NCBI RefSeq assembly: GCF_003026105.1
Contig: NZ_PYNW01000026.1
Location: forward strand, 1-33,495
Reading direction: 5' to 3'
DNA: 33,495 nucleotides
Origin: Photobacterium sp. GB-56
GTDB lineage: Bacteria > Pseudomonadota > Gammaproteobacteria > Enterobacterales > Vibrionaceae
Shown here: one piece after another, positions 17,141-25,516 of the stretch
Layout: each line of letters starts with the position of its first letter
Position numbering within the stretch: the stretch's first letter is position 1
Notes under the pieces: generated by a model
What the model saw: the letters and a program-made list of their open reading frames with translations, nothing else
What the model was told of the DNA's origin: nothing
Database searches by the model: none
Program-made: the position numbers and the translations under genes

Positions 17141-18870
17141 GAATATCGTTCCTGATTGACACTGTTAATTACAATAAGCTCATGAAATGAATTGATACTT
17201 GCATACAAAGAAAAGAAGCGACTTAACACACTCCCAAACAAATACAAATCCCCTTCAGAGCTGAACGCTTCTTCGTTAAGCACTAACTCAGACTGTAAAC
17301 CTCGAACAGGTAATCCTTTGATGATCCGTTCAATTGGCTTAGATGTAATTTTTACGATCCCATCAAGTCTGTGTTTAGCAACACGCTCAGCTTGTCTATC
17401 GACAAGTGCTCTAAAGTCATAAGCTCGAAGTACAGAACACAGTGCATCTTTCGAAAGCAATGAAAGATAGTTAAGCGATAAATTTGAAATCAATGTCCAC
17501 AACAAGCTGCCATCTAACGTCGGCCTTAACGGCTGTGTTGGTTCTGTGATGTTAGAAAAAGTCACAAAAGACGGTGAACTATTTGTTTGCACACAAATAT
17601 CACCAATCCCTAACTCCAATGGCAATTGTCGATTCGTACACGTTAACTGCAATGAAATCGCTTCACTGGTTCCGACATTTAGCGTTTCATCCCCACGAAC
17701 AAATGAAATGTAATGATCAAAACCATCATTTCTTACACTCTCTCTCACCCTTGCGCGGTAATAGAGCGCTAATCGGTGGCGAGAACGTTCGATTTCATGT
17801 TGAAAACTTTCAAAAGAGGTATAAACACGCTTTTGCCCCTTTGAACGTAACTTGTGATCCTCTTGTCGCCCTTCTACATGATCAATACTGAAAATTTCAT
17901 AATGAGCAGGAAGACGACTTGAAGGTGCAATGCGATATTCCGCCCGCTTTCCCGTTAAATCGATAGGATCAGAATCATGAGTAAATAGATTGATAATCGG
18001 TGTACAAAATAATTTAAAGCTATCTTTACGTACGCGAACATCGGCAGGTAGCGTTCTTGAAAAAACAAATTTCAATTGAAACTTTCTACCCATATCCGGC
18101 GTGATATAACGATCAAGATTAACCAAATCACCAAATAAAAATGCATCTGGAAACGTTAAGTATTCTTGTAAAATACGATAACCTTCATAAACATTTTTTG
18201 GATATGGCATTACAGCATCAGCGGAATCAAAGCCACAGCTTTTAAATTGTGATGCAGGAATCGCTATCGTTTTATCACTACACACTAATTCAATATGTGA
18301 TAAATAATGGTTTAGCCATAAATACAGCATCTGCGCGCTGTACTGATGTCCACCCAAGAACAATGACAGCGCTTTTAGATCTATATCGGGTAAACTTTGT
18401 TCGCCTAATACATCGAAATTCAAATCAATGATTGACGACTCCCGGCTATGGGTAGTCGCAACATCAACCAACTCCAAAGGATAAATATCTAGGTTTCGGC
18501 AAGTTCTAAACCGACACACAGTATCGAACACCGCTTCACTATCAACATCTGTATTTGCTGGTATTGTTTGACGAACACTTATTGCTTTTTCAATCGGTGT
18601 AAATTGAACAATACTCAAGCTTGGTACAGGCCTTAAATAATTAGGCCAAAGCATGTTGATTATAGAATGTGTGAGCTCAGGAAATTCATCTTCAACTTTT
18701 TCACGTAAACGAGCCGTTAAAAAAGCAAAGCCCTCTAATAATCGTTCAACATCAGGATCTGTATTTTTCCCTTGTAAAAAACGAGATAATTGAGGATGTA
18801 CTTCGGCAAAAGCAACGCCTTGCTCTTTTAAAAAAGCAAGCTCATCCCTAAAATATTTTTCTTGTGACAA
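17104..18870 (-). CDS. tssF: TssF (VasA) baseplate subunit
   Basis: 588 residues, typical for TssF (ImpG/VasA). The N-terminus …YFRDELAFLKEQGVAFAEVHP… followed by …DPDVERLLEGFAFLTARLREKVEDEFPELT… is diagnostic. The start is a TTG (18870): it gives the expected N-terminus and no ATG is close by. It begins 2 nt after the tssE stop with only a weak ribosome site, so translation probably depends on coupling to tssE. Confidence 0.96.
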   Translation of the reverse strand: MSQEKYFRDELAFLKEQGVAFAEVHPQLSRFLQGKNTDPDVERLLEGFAFLTARLREKVEDEFPELTHSIINMLWPNYLRPVPSLSIVQFTPIEKAISVRQTIPANTDVDSEAVFDTVCRFRTCRNLDIYPLELVDVATTHSRESSIIDLNFDVLGEQSLPDIDLKALSLFLGGHQYSAQMLYLWLNHYLSHIELVCSDKTIAIPASQFKSCGFDSADAVMPYPKNVYEGYRILQEYLTFPDAFLFGDLVNLDRYITPDMGRKFQLKFVFSRTLPADVRVRKDSFKLFCTPIINLFTHDSDPIDLTGKRAEYRIAPSSRLPAHYEIFSIDHVEGRQEDHKLRSKGQKRVYTSFESFQHEIERSRHRLALYYRARVRESVRNDGFDHYISFVRGDETLNVGTSEAISLQLTCTNRQLPLELGIGDICVQTNSSPSFVTFSNITEPTQPLRPTLDGSLLWTLISNLSLNYLSLLSKDALCSVLRAYDFRALVDRQAERVAKHRLDGIVKITSKPIERIIKGLPVRGLQSELVLNEEAFSSEGDLYLFGSVLSRFFSLYASINSFHELIVINSVNQERYSWGTQTGLQPLI

Positions 18871-18872
18871 AG

Positions 18873-19310
18873 TTAAATTACTCTGTATTTACGACTATTA
18901 TCCAACATCAAATCAATACGCACCGAATCATGCAGTGCTCTTGAATTAATACATGCTGTAATATGAAAGAAGATATTTAATGGACTTTCATCATTTGGCA
19001 CATATTGAATATCAATCTTGTCTAAACGTGGCTCGTAGCGCTCAAGACAATGACGAATTGCCAGCTTAATTTGTAATGCCAGATCATGCGTACCTAAAGT
19101 TGCATCATTAAAATCAATTAATCCCAAATGAGGCGCACACAGTGCTTCACCTAAACGAGTGTTAAGTAATTGCGCAACATTGCGTTTAATTGAATTTAAA
19201 ACATGTTTAGCATCCGGTCCTTTCGTCATCACTTTTCGCGGCGCATTAGTCTCTAAACGTTCAAAGAGACTAACACCATAAGCCCTATCTTCTAGTTCTA
19301 TATAAGACAT
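18873..19310 (-). CDS. tssE: TssE, gp25-like baseplate protein
   Basis: 145 residues with the gp25-like fold signature (…LLNTRLGEALCAPHLGLIDF…, …IRHCLERYEPRLDKI…). TssE is the T4 gp25 homologue that joins the wedge to the sheath. ATG at 19310 lies 5 nt after the tssC stop; the neighbouring genes are tssC and tssF in the standard order. Confidence 0.95.
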   Translation of the reverse strand: MSYIELEDRAYGVSLFERLETNAPRKVMTKGPDAKHVLNSIKRNVAQLLNTRLGEALCAPHLGLIDFNDATLGTHDLALQIKLAIRHCLERYEPRLDKIDIQYVPNDESPLNIFFHITACINSRALHDSVRIDLMLDNSRKYRVI

Positions 19311-19315
19311 TGAAA

Positions 19316-20785
19316 TTATGCCTGATCTAAACGACCAACTAGTGATAACTCAAAGTTTGCGCCCATGTATTTAAAGTGAGGGCGAACAGACAATGCCACT
19401 TGGTACCAACCTGGATCGCCCTCAACATCAAGTACTTCAATTTTCGCAGCACGTAAAGGACGGCGACTACGAACATCAGCTGGTGGGTTTTCCTGATCAG
19501 CCACGAATTGTTTAATCCATGCGTTCAATTCACGCTCAAGATCTTGACGCTCTTTCCAAGAACCAATTTGTTCACGTTGTAATACTTTCACATAGTGCGC
19601 TAAGCGGTTAATGATCATCATATAAGGCAATTGAGTACCTAATTTGAAGTTCATTTCAGCTTCGCGCCCTTCTTTCGTATTAGGGAAAACTTTTGGTTTC
19701 TGAACTGAGTTAGCAGAGAAGAATGCAGCGTTATCACTACCTTTACGCATGGTTAATGCAATAAAGCCTTCTTCAGCTAATTCAAATTCTTTACGATCTG
19801 TCACTAACACTTCTGTTGGGATTTTTGCTTGTAATTCACCCAAAGATTCAAATAAATGAACAGGTAAATCTTCAACAGTACCGCCACTTTGAGGACCGAT
19901 GATATTTGGACACCAACGGTATTGAGCAAAGCTATCAGTTAAACGTGAAGCCAAAGCAAAAGAGGTATTACCCCATAAGTAGCTTTCGTGTGAATCACTC
20001 ACGTTTTCACGGTAATTAAATGTTTTAGTTGGGTTCTCTTCTGGATCGTATGGGGTACGAAGAAGAAAACGTGGAGCCGTTAATGCAAGGTAACGAGAAT
20101 CTTCAGATTCACGTAATTGTCGCCATTTAATATAGCGAGGGCTGTCAAATGTTGCTTTTAAATCTTTAATATTTGGTAAGTCTTCAAAAGATTCGATACC
20201 AAAAAATTCTGGTGCTACACCTGAAATAAATGGAGCGTGAGCCATTGCACCCACAGCACCAATGTATTGAAGTAGCTTAATATCAGGCGATGATGGCGTG
20301 AATGAGTAATTACCAATGATAGCGCCAATAGGTTCACCACCAAATTGTCCGTATCCAGACGAATATACATGCTTATATAAACCAGATTGAGACGTCTCTG
20401 GCGCAAATTCGAAGTCGTCTAAAAGCTCTTCTTTAGTCGCATGCAATAATTCAATTTTATTGTTTTCACGAAAATCAGTACGATCAACAAGCATCTTCAC
20501 ACTACGCCAAGCAGATTCAACCTTTTGAACCTCTTCACAGTGTAAAATTTCATCCATTTGCGCACTAATCTTACTGTCTAACTCAACAAGCATCTGATCA
20601 ACAAGTCCTTTATTGACTTGTTCTACACCAGAATTACCCAGTAAATTTTCAATGAATGCAGCCACCCCTTTCTTGGCAATGTCATAACCTTCATCGGACG
20701 GAGTCATGCGTGTTTGAAGCATAATTTCATCAAGTAAACTGCTTTCAGTTGTACTTGATGATTCTAGTGTTTTTTGTAAAGACAT
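19316..20785 (-). CDS. tssC: TssC (VipB) large sheath subunit
   Basis: 489 residues, the usual size. The sequence closely resembles V. cholerae VipB (e.g. …VESAWRSVKMLVDRTDFREN…, …FISGVAPEFFG…). With TssB it forms the contractile sheath around the Hcp tube. 37 nt separate it from tssB; that gap holds only AT-rich sequence and a ribosome site (AAGAGAA). Confidence 0.97.
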   Translation of the reverse strand: MSLQKTLESSSTTESSLLDEIMLQTRMTPSDEGYDIAKKGVAAFIENLLGNSGVEQVNKGLVDQMLVELDSKISAQMDEILHCEEVQKVESAWRSVKMLVDRTDFRENNKIELLHATKEELLDDFEFAPETSQSGLYKHVYSSGYGQFGGEPIGAIIGNYSFTPSSPDIKLLQYIGAVGAMAHAPFISGVAPEFFGIESFEDLPNIKDLKATFDSPRYIKWRQLRESEDSRYLALTAPRFLLRTPYDPEENPTKTFNYRENVSDSHESYLWGNTSFALASRLTDSFAQYRWCPNIIGPQSGGTVEDLPVHLFESLGELQAKIPTEVLVTDRKEFELAEEGFIALTMRKGSDNAAFFSANSVQKPKVFPNTKEGREAEMNFKLGTQLPYMMIINRLAHYVKVLQREQIGSWKERQDLERELNAWIKQFVADQENPPADVRSRRPLRAAKIEVLDVEGDPGWYQVALSVRPHFKYMGANFELSLVGRLDQA

Positions 20786-20822
20786 TTATCGTTCTCTTAA
20801 AATTAAAGCCAAAAGGAAATTA

Positions 20823-21320
20823 CTATTTCTCACCTTCGCCACTAACAAGTTGTAACTCGTTAAGTAGCTTTTCACGTGACTCGTCAGATTCAATTAGTTC
20901 TTGAAGACGAGAACGAAATGCTGGAATATTTCCAAGTGGTCCTTTTAAAGCAACTAATGCTTCTCTTAATTCAATCAGTTTTTTTAATTCTGGAACTTGT
21001 TGGCTGATTGCATCAGGAGAAAAATCATTAAGACTTTTAATTGAAAGATTAATTGATAAGTCAGAATCATCGTCTGAAAGTTTGTTTTTCACAGAAGTTG
21101 TCAACGATAATTTACTTTCGCGCATAACCGATTCAAAGTTATTTTTATCAACTGAAACGGCTTTACGCTCTTCTATAGGTTTATCTTCCCCATCACCTTT
21201 AAATTCACCCACAACAAGTGTTTTTAATGGTAGCTCTACTTCAGATTGAACATCACCTTTGTGAGGAACGTATTTAATATTAATACGTTCTTTAGGTGCG
21301 ACGGTGCCTTCTTTAGACAT
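20823..21320 (-). CDS. tssB: TssB (VipA) small sheath subunit
   Basis: 165 residues, typical for VipA. Features: N-terminal …PKERINIKYVPHKGDVQSEVELPLKTLVVGEF…, a central …FSPDAISQQVPELKKLIELREALVALKGPLGN… and a C-terminal helix that exposes the ClpV-binding segment in the contracted sheath. First gene of the leftward operon; the operon promoter must lie in 21321-21910, but I see no sigma-54 -24/-12 pair on the - strand there, so transcription is likely sigma-70 type. Confidence 0.97.
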   Translation of the reverse strand: MSKEGTVAPKERINIKYVPHKGDVQSEVELPLKTLVVGEFKGDGEDKPIEERKAVSVDKNNFESVMRESKLSLTTSVKNKLSDDDSDLSINLSIKSLNDFSPDAISQQVPELKKLIELREALVALKGPLGNIPAFRSRLQELIESDESREKLLNELQLVSGEGEK

Positions 21321-21905
21321 TTTAAACCCCGTTATTTTTATTATTTACAACGAATAGATAAACCAGCAGATTTAACATCTTTAACAAATTAAAAATGAAA
21401 ATGTTATTTTTAATTAAATATGCTTTATTATTTATATTATTTCCTAACCAACAAAAATGCTTCTAGATAACAAATATTGCTTGCAGTGAATTAAATAGTA
21501 ATTACCGTTGCATATCAAGCAATATTGTATAGATTTTGAGACACTAAAATCTATTAATACATACAAATAAGAATTTTAATAAATTCAAACACAACATAAA
21601 AAACTATTGATTCCATAACCTTAAACCCAGCATTAACATATTAACGCTAAACTCCAGACTAAAATGCTATGTTTTTTTTAAAATATTGAATAAATTAAAA
21701 AACCAAATATATGTGATAGCCTTCCCAAAAAACAAACTCCCATATAAAAAATTCAGTATAAAAATGTGCTTCATTCTATTAATAATTTAGAGAGCCTAAT
21801 TAATATAATAGAATAAAGGATATGATTTTAATAATACTAGGCCCTTTCTCACTAATAAGAATATTGTAAATAAAAAATTTAAAGCAATACCTGATATTTA
21901 ACATT

Positions 21906-21923
21906 CGGGCAAGATCTTGCCCG
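21906..21923. promoter_or_regulatory. perfect 18-bp palindrome, distal site
   Basis: CGGGCAAGATCTTGCCCG reads the same on both strands. Its core matches the three sites nearer hcp but it is 193 bp further away (centre to centre) and about 590 bp from tssB. It could be a remote enhancer for hcp or act on the tssB side. Confidence 0.6.
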
Positions 21924-22099
21924 CTTCGTTATTAACAGACTCCATTAAAAAAGAGATTGTTAAATAAACTTTATTATTTACATTTTACTAACCATATCTA
22001 TTGCGCGTTTTTTATTTTTTAGCCATTTTTTTAAGCCCTTAATCATTGCTTATTCAGATGACAAATCATTACCAATAAAAATTCTTTAATCACGAAAGT

Positions 22100-22156
22100 A
22101 AGCAAGATCTTGCCCAAATCGAGCAATAAGTTGCCCAGCCGGGCAAGATCTTGCTC
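22100..22156. promoter_or_regulatory. three phased palindromes, probable enhancer (VasH?) sites for hcp
   Basis: Sites at 22100-22115 (AAGCAA-GATC-TTGCCC), 22121-22136 (GAGCAA-TAAG-TTGCCC) and 22141-22156 (GGGCAA-GATC-TTGCTC). All share GCAA-N4-TTGC, and centres are 21 and 20 bp apart, i.e. about two helical turns, so proteins would sit on one face. The nearest centre is about 62 bp upstream of the -24 element at 22211, the usual range for enhancer-binding proteins. Since VasH is encoded in the same locus, it is the first candidate to bind here. Confidence 0.65.
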
Positions 22157-22209
22157 GATATTTACTAGCGTAAAAACGCAAAACCCATACTTATCAGGAA
22201 CTTAAAAAC

Positions 22210-22225
22210 TGGCACACTTCCTGCT
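22210..22225 (+). promoter_or_regulatory. sigma-54 promoter of hcp
   Basis: TGGCACACTTCCTGCT: the -24 element TGGCAC is perfect, and the GG (22211-22212) and GC (22223-22224) are separated by exactly 10 nt as sigma-54 requires; the -12 box reads CTGCT instead of TTGCW. Transcription should start near 22236, about 53 nt before the hcp ATG. Confidence 0.8.
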
Positions 22226-22288
22226 CTAACAGCACGTCATCACAGCATAGGCTGTGTCATTTACTCCATCATAAAATAGGATACTAAG

Positions 22289-22807
22289 ATGCCAACTCCT
22301 TGTTATATCGCGATCCAAGGCCAAACTCAGGGTAATATTACAGCGGGTGCATTCACACCTGATTCTGTCGGTAACATCTATGTTGAAGGTCACGAAGACC
22401 AAATGCTTGTTCAAGAATTCAAGCACGTTGTTACTGTTCCTACAGACCCACAATCAGGTCAGCCTTCAGGTCAACGTGTTCACAAGCCATTTAAATTTAC
22501 CGTGGCACTGAACAAAGCCGTTCCTCTGATGTACAACTCATTGGCATCAGGTGAAATGCTACCGTCTGTAGAGCTAAAGTGGTACCGCACATCGGTTGAA
22601 GGTAAACAAGAGCACTACTTCACCACAACGCTGACCGATGCAACGATTGTTGATATCAACACCCACATGCCACACTGCCAAGATTCATCAAAAGAAGACT
22701 TCACGCAGCTTATCGAAGTATCAATGGCTTACCGTGCAATTAACTGGGATCACACGGTATCTGGCACATCTGGTGCTGATGACTGGCGTGCACCGCTAGA
22801 AGCGTAA
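22289..22807 (+). CDS. hcp: Hcp, T6SS tube protein
   Basis: 172 residues, starting MPTPCYIAIQGQTQGNITAG and ending …GTSGADDWRAPLEA, nearly the same as V. cholerae Hcp. Hexamers stack into the inner tube that is fired by the sheath. AGGA lies about 8 nt before the ATG. It is the first gene of the rightward module under the sigma-54 promoter and is followed by a terminator-like hairpin, which should make it more abundant than the downstream genes. G+C is visibly higher than in the surrounding intergenic and effector sequence. Confidence 0.98.
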   Translation: MPTPCYIAIQGQTQGNITAGAFTPDSVGNIYVEGHEDQMLVQEFKHVVTVPTDPQSGQPSGQRVHKPFKFTVALNKAVPLMYNSLASGEMLPSVELKWYRTSVEGKQEHYFTTTLTDATIVDINTHMPHCQDSSKEDFTQLIEVSMAYRAINWDHTVSGTSGADDWRAPLEA

Positions 22808-22826
22808 TCGCACTCAACTATGTATC

Positions 22827-22860
22827 AGCCTACACAACTGTGTAGGCTGCTTTTCGTTTA
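22827..22860 (+). terminator. terminator/attenuator between hcp and vgrG
   Basis: A 9-bp stem AGCCTACAC/GTGTAGGCT (22827-22835 with 22840-22848), 4-nt loop, then GC-TTTT-CG-TTT. No obvious promoter follows before vgrG, so it probably reduces rather than stops read-through, giving more Hcp than VgrG. Confidence 0.7.
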
Positions 22861-22862
22861 TG

Positions 22863-22901
22863 CCTTTGCTAAATACGCCGCAAGGCCGACGTTAGCAAAG
22901 G
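22863..22901 (+). promoter_or_regulatory. inverted repeat in the vgrG leader
   Basis: CCTTTGCTAA (22863-22872) is repeated inverted as TTAGCAAAGG (22892-22901): a perfect 10-bp stem with a 19-nt loop, ending 10 nt before the vgrG ribosome site GAGGT. There is no following T-run, so it is not a terminator. It could be an RNA-processing or stability element, or an operator. Confidence 0.5.
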
Positions 22902-22919
22902 TTTAACCACGAGGTCAGT

Positions 22920-24998
22920 ATGGCAACAAAAACGGGTTTGCAATTTACATTCGAAGTCGATGGGCTAGAGGCTGATGCCTTTGCCGTCACGCAATTTTCA
23001 GGCACTGACAACCTGTCTATGCCTTTCGCCTTTACCATCGACTTAGCCAGTCGTCACCCGGCCTATACGCCGCAAGAAACCGTCGATAACACGGCCACGC
23101 TCACGGTCTGGCGAGACGGTGAACAGCAACAGCAATGGCATGGCATTATTCGACGTTTTACCCAAGGTGACACAGGTCATCACCACACCTTGTATCAGGT
23201 GGAATTTGTACCGCCAGCAGCCCGCCTCGCGTTGCGCCACAATAGCCGTATCTTTCAAACACAAACGGTGCCTGAAATTATCTCGGTGATACTACAAGAA
23301 TTAGGGATTACCGATGTTGATTTCGTTTTAACGCGAGATTACGTGCCGCGTGAATATTGCGTCCAGTACCGTGAAACAGATTTAGCCTTTATCGACCGCA
23401 TTGCCGCAGAAGAAGGCCTGTTTTACAGCTTTGTCCATGATAATAAAAAGAATACCCTGCGCTTTTCTGATGACACCCAAAGTGCCGCTCGACTGGCGGC
23501 ACCACTGCCTTATAACAGCCGCAGTGGTGGGCAAAGTGGCGTGCCTTTTGTGCGCACCTTTGCTCGCCATACGCAAATGCGCCCATCATCAGCGCAACTC
23601 AAAGATTACAGCTTTAAAAAGCCGGCTTATAGCTTCTTACAAACGGCCAATGCGAAAGAAGCCGATTACCAGCAAGCCAATTACGAACATTACGATTACC
23701 CTGGGCGTTACAAAGACGATGCCAGCGGTAAGCCGTTTACTTCTTTTCGACTCGAATCATTACGTCGTGATGCCAATACAGCCTATGGTGAAAGTAACAC
23801 CCACGGTTTAATTGCTGGGGTGAACTTCACTCTCCAAGAACACGATGATGAGCAATGTAATGACGAATGGCTCGTGGTGGCGGTTAACCATATGGGCACG
23901 CAACCGCAAGCATTAGAAGAAGCTGGCGGACAAGGCGTAACAACCTATAACAATGATTTTATTGTGATACCCGGTCATCGCCCATGGCGAGCCACCTACA
24001 CGGCTAAGCCTCGTGTAGACGGCCCACAAATTGCGATGGTTGTGGGCCCTGAAGGCGAAGAGATTTACTGTGATGAATACGGTCGGGTCAAAGTCCAATT
24101 CCCATGGGATAGATACAGTAACAGTGATGACAATGCGAGTTGCTGGATACGAGTCTCCCAAGGTTGGGCGGGGAGCCAATATGGCATGCTCGCACTACCC
24201 CGTATTGGTCATGAAGTGATTGTTGATTTTCTGGAGGGTGATCCAGACCAACCGATTATCACAGGCCGCACTTACCATGCGACCAACAAGCCCCCTTACC
24301 CGTTACCTGCCAATAAAACCCGTACGGTATTGCGCACAGAAACACACCAAGGTGATGGCTATAACGAGCTGCGCTTTGAAGACCAAGCAGGCAAAGAAGA
24401 AATATATGTTCACGCGCAAAAAGACGTGAACATGTTGGTGGAAAACGATCGCAAAGACGACATCAAACACGATTTACACCTTGATGTAGACAATGAACGC
24501 TTCACCCACATCAAAACCCACGACCACCTAACCGTCGACGGTGAAAGCCGTACCCATGTAAAAGCCGATCAAACCGTTGCGGTTGATGGCAGCTTACACA
24601 TGAAACAAGGCCAAGCATTATTGGTGGATGCGGGTAATGAAGTACACCTTAAAGCAGGCTCAAAAGCCGTGATTGAAGCGGGTGCTGAAATCACGCTGAA
24701 GGCTGGCGGCAGCTTTATCAAAATAGATGCATCTGGCGTTTCAATTTCAGGGGCAGCGGTCAACATCAATGCAGGTGGCAGTGCGGGCAGTGGCTCTGGC
24801 TTTGGGGGTTTATCACCGTTATTACCGCGTGCGGTTGAAGCGGCACATAAAATTGAGTCCGTTTCTCCACTCGTTCACTCACCAACAAAAGCATTAGAGC
24901 ATGCCGCAAAACTAAATTTGGCAGCCGTGGGGGTTTGTTTAAAACAAGAAGGTAAAACAACTTGTGGATTATGTAATGGAGAACACGCATGTTCTTAG
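22920..24998 (+). CDS. vgrG: VgrG, T6SS spike protein
   Basis: 692 residues without a fused toxin domain. Residues about 1-370 are the gp27-like part (…VTQFSGTDNLSMPF…, …RDYVPREYCVQYRETDLAFIDRIAAEEGLFYSF…). Then come the gp5-like OB fold (…VVGPEGEEIYCDEYGRVKVQFPWDR…) and the beta-helical needle with repeats such as …DVNMLVEND…VDGESRTHVKAD…. A Gly/Ser linker (about 620-635) leads to a short tail ending in four cysteines (C-x8-C-x2-C-x5-C), probably the docking site for adaptor or cargo. GAGGT lies 4 nt before the ATG. The 3' end overlaps the DUF4123 gene by 10 nt. G+C is about 50% in sampled stretches, much above the following genes. Confidence 0.97.
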   Translation: MATKTGLQFTFEVDGLEADAFAVTQFSGTDNLSMPFAFTIDLASRHPAYTPQETVDNTATLTVWRDGEQQQQWHGIIRRFTQGDTGHHHTLYQVEFVPPAARLALRHNSRIFQTQTVPEIISVILQELGITDVDFVLTRDYVPREYCVQYRETDLAFIDRIAAEEGLFYSFVHDNKKNTLRFSDDTQSAARLAAPLPYNSRSGGQSGVPFVRTFARHTQMRPSSAQLKDYSFKKPAYSFLQTANAKEADYQQANYEHYDYPGRYKDDASGKPFTSFRLESLRRDANTAYGESNTHGLIAGVNFTLQEHDDEQCNDEWLVVAVNHMGTQPQALEEAGGQGVTTYNNDFIVIPGHRPWRATYTAKPRVDGPQIAMVVGPEGEEIYCDEYGRVKVQFPWDRYSNSDDNASCWIRVSQGWAGSQYGMLALPRIGHEVIVDFLEGDPDQPIITGRTYHATNKPPYPLPANKTRTVLRTETHQGDGYNELRFEDQAGKEEIYVHAQKDVNMLVENDRKDDIKHDLHLDVDNERFTHIKTHDHLTVDGESRTHVKADQTVAVDGSLHMKQGQALLVDAGNEVHLKAGSKAVIEAGAEITLKAGGSFIKIDASGVSISGAAVNINAGGSAGSGSGFGGLSPLLPRAVEAAHKIESVSPLVHSPTKALEHAAKLNLAAVGVCLKQEGKTTCGLCNGEHACS

Positions 24999-25513
24999 AA
25001 AGTGAAAACCATTGGATTGTTATTGATACTCCAGATAGTCAACAATCACTTAATTTTATTACAGCGCAAGGGTTCGATTACTTTTGGTGGTATACCAATA
25101 CACCTTTGGCTGACTCTTTATCTGTTTCTCCTCTTTGGGTAAAGGTTCCATCAAATAAAGTGGAAGAAATATTGACGAGGTTCTCTAGCAGTGCAGTGTT
25201 TGCAAGTCAGTTAAATGATGAACAATTTGAAGACTACATAAAAACTCTTGTGCTAATGCTTAGCCCTACCCACAAACCCTATGTCGTTCGATTTTATAAC
25301 CCTAAATATTTGCAGTATTGGTTCGCGGATCTAACGACAGAACGCCAAGAAACGCTATTAGGGCCAATCATTCGTATTGGATGGAAACAAAATGGAGCTG
25401 TTCATACCATTGAAAATCATCACCCTAGTTCGTTCGAAAATTCAAAGACAATTGCTTGGTTTCAATTGAATGAAGTTGAGTGGGATCTACTTAAAATTGC
25501 GTATAAGAAATAA
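24989..25513 (+). CDS. DUF4123 (Tap/TEC-type) effector-loading adaptor
   Basis: 174 residues. The central pattern …VVRFYNPKYLQYWFADLTTERQETLLGPI… is typical of DUF4123 proteins, which bind a specific cargo effector and hand it to the VgrG encoded upstream; they are not secreted themselves. The ATG overlaps the end of vgrG, with GGAG upstream, and the stop is 3 nt before the effector start: the vgrG-adaptor-effector triad is translationally linked. The order is the same as V. cholerae vgrG-2/vasW/vasX. Confidence 0.88.
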   Translation: MFLESENHWIVIDTPDSQQSLNFITAQGFDYFWWYTNTPLADSLSVSPLWVKVPSNKVEEILTRFSSSAVFASQLNDEQFEDYIKTLVLMLSPTHKPYVVRFYNPKYLQYWFADLTTERQETLLGPIIRIGWKQNGAVHTIENHHPSSFENSKTIAWFQLNEVEWDLLKIAYKK

Positions 25514-25516
25514 ATT

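Larger units (their letters stand above)
21321..22288. other. 968-bp AT-rich divergent regulatory region between tssB and hcp
   Basis: No credible gene on either strand. The part nearer tssB (about 21350-21900) is very AT-rich. It contains an 11-bp inverted repeat (21473-21483 with 21516-21526, AATATTGCTTG/CAAGCAATATT) and a 9-bp AT-rich inverted repeat (21773-21781 with 21806-21814). The part nearer hcp holds four palindromes of the GGGCAA-N4-TTGCCC type and a sigma-54 promoter. Such AT-rich DNA between divergent promoters would suit H-NS-type silencing, which is an inference. Confidence 0.75.

Noticed and set aside
21773..21814. 9-bp AT-rich inverted repeat as an operator
   Set aside because: In DNA this AT-rich such a repeat can easily occur by chance; nothing else supports it.
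23401..23811. 136-residue frame within vgrG
   Set aside because: Out-of-frame shadow in the GC-richer vgrG; several such shadows occur on both strands there.
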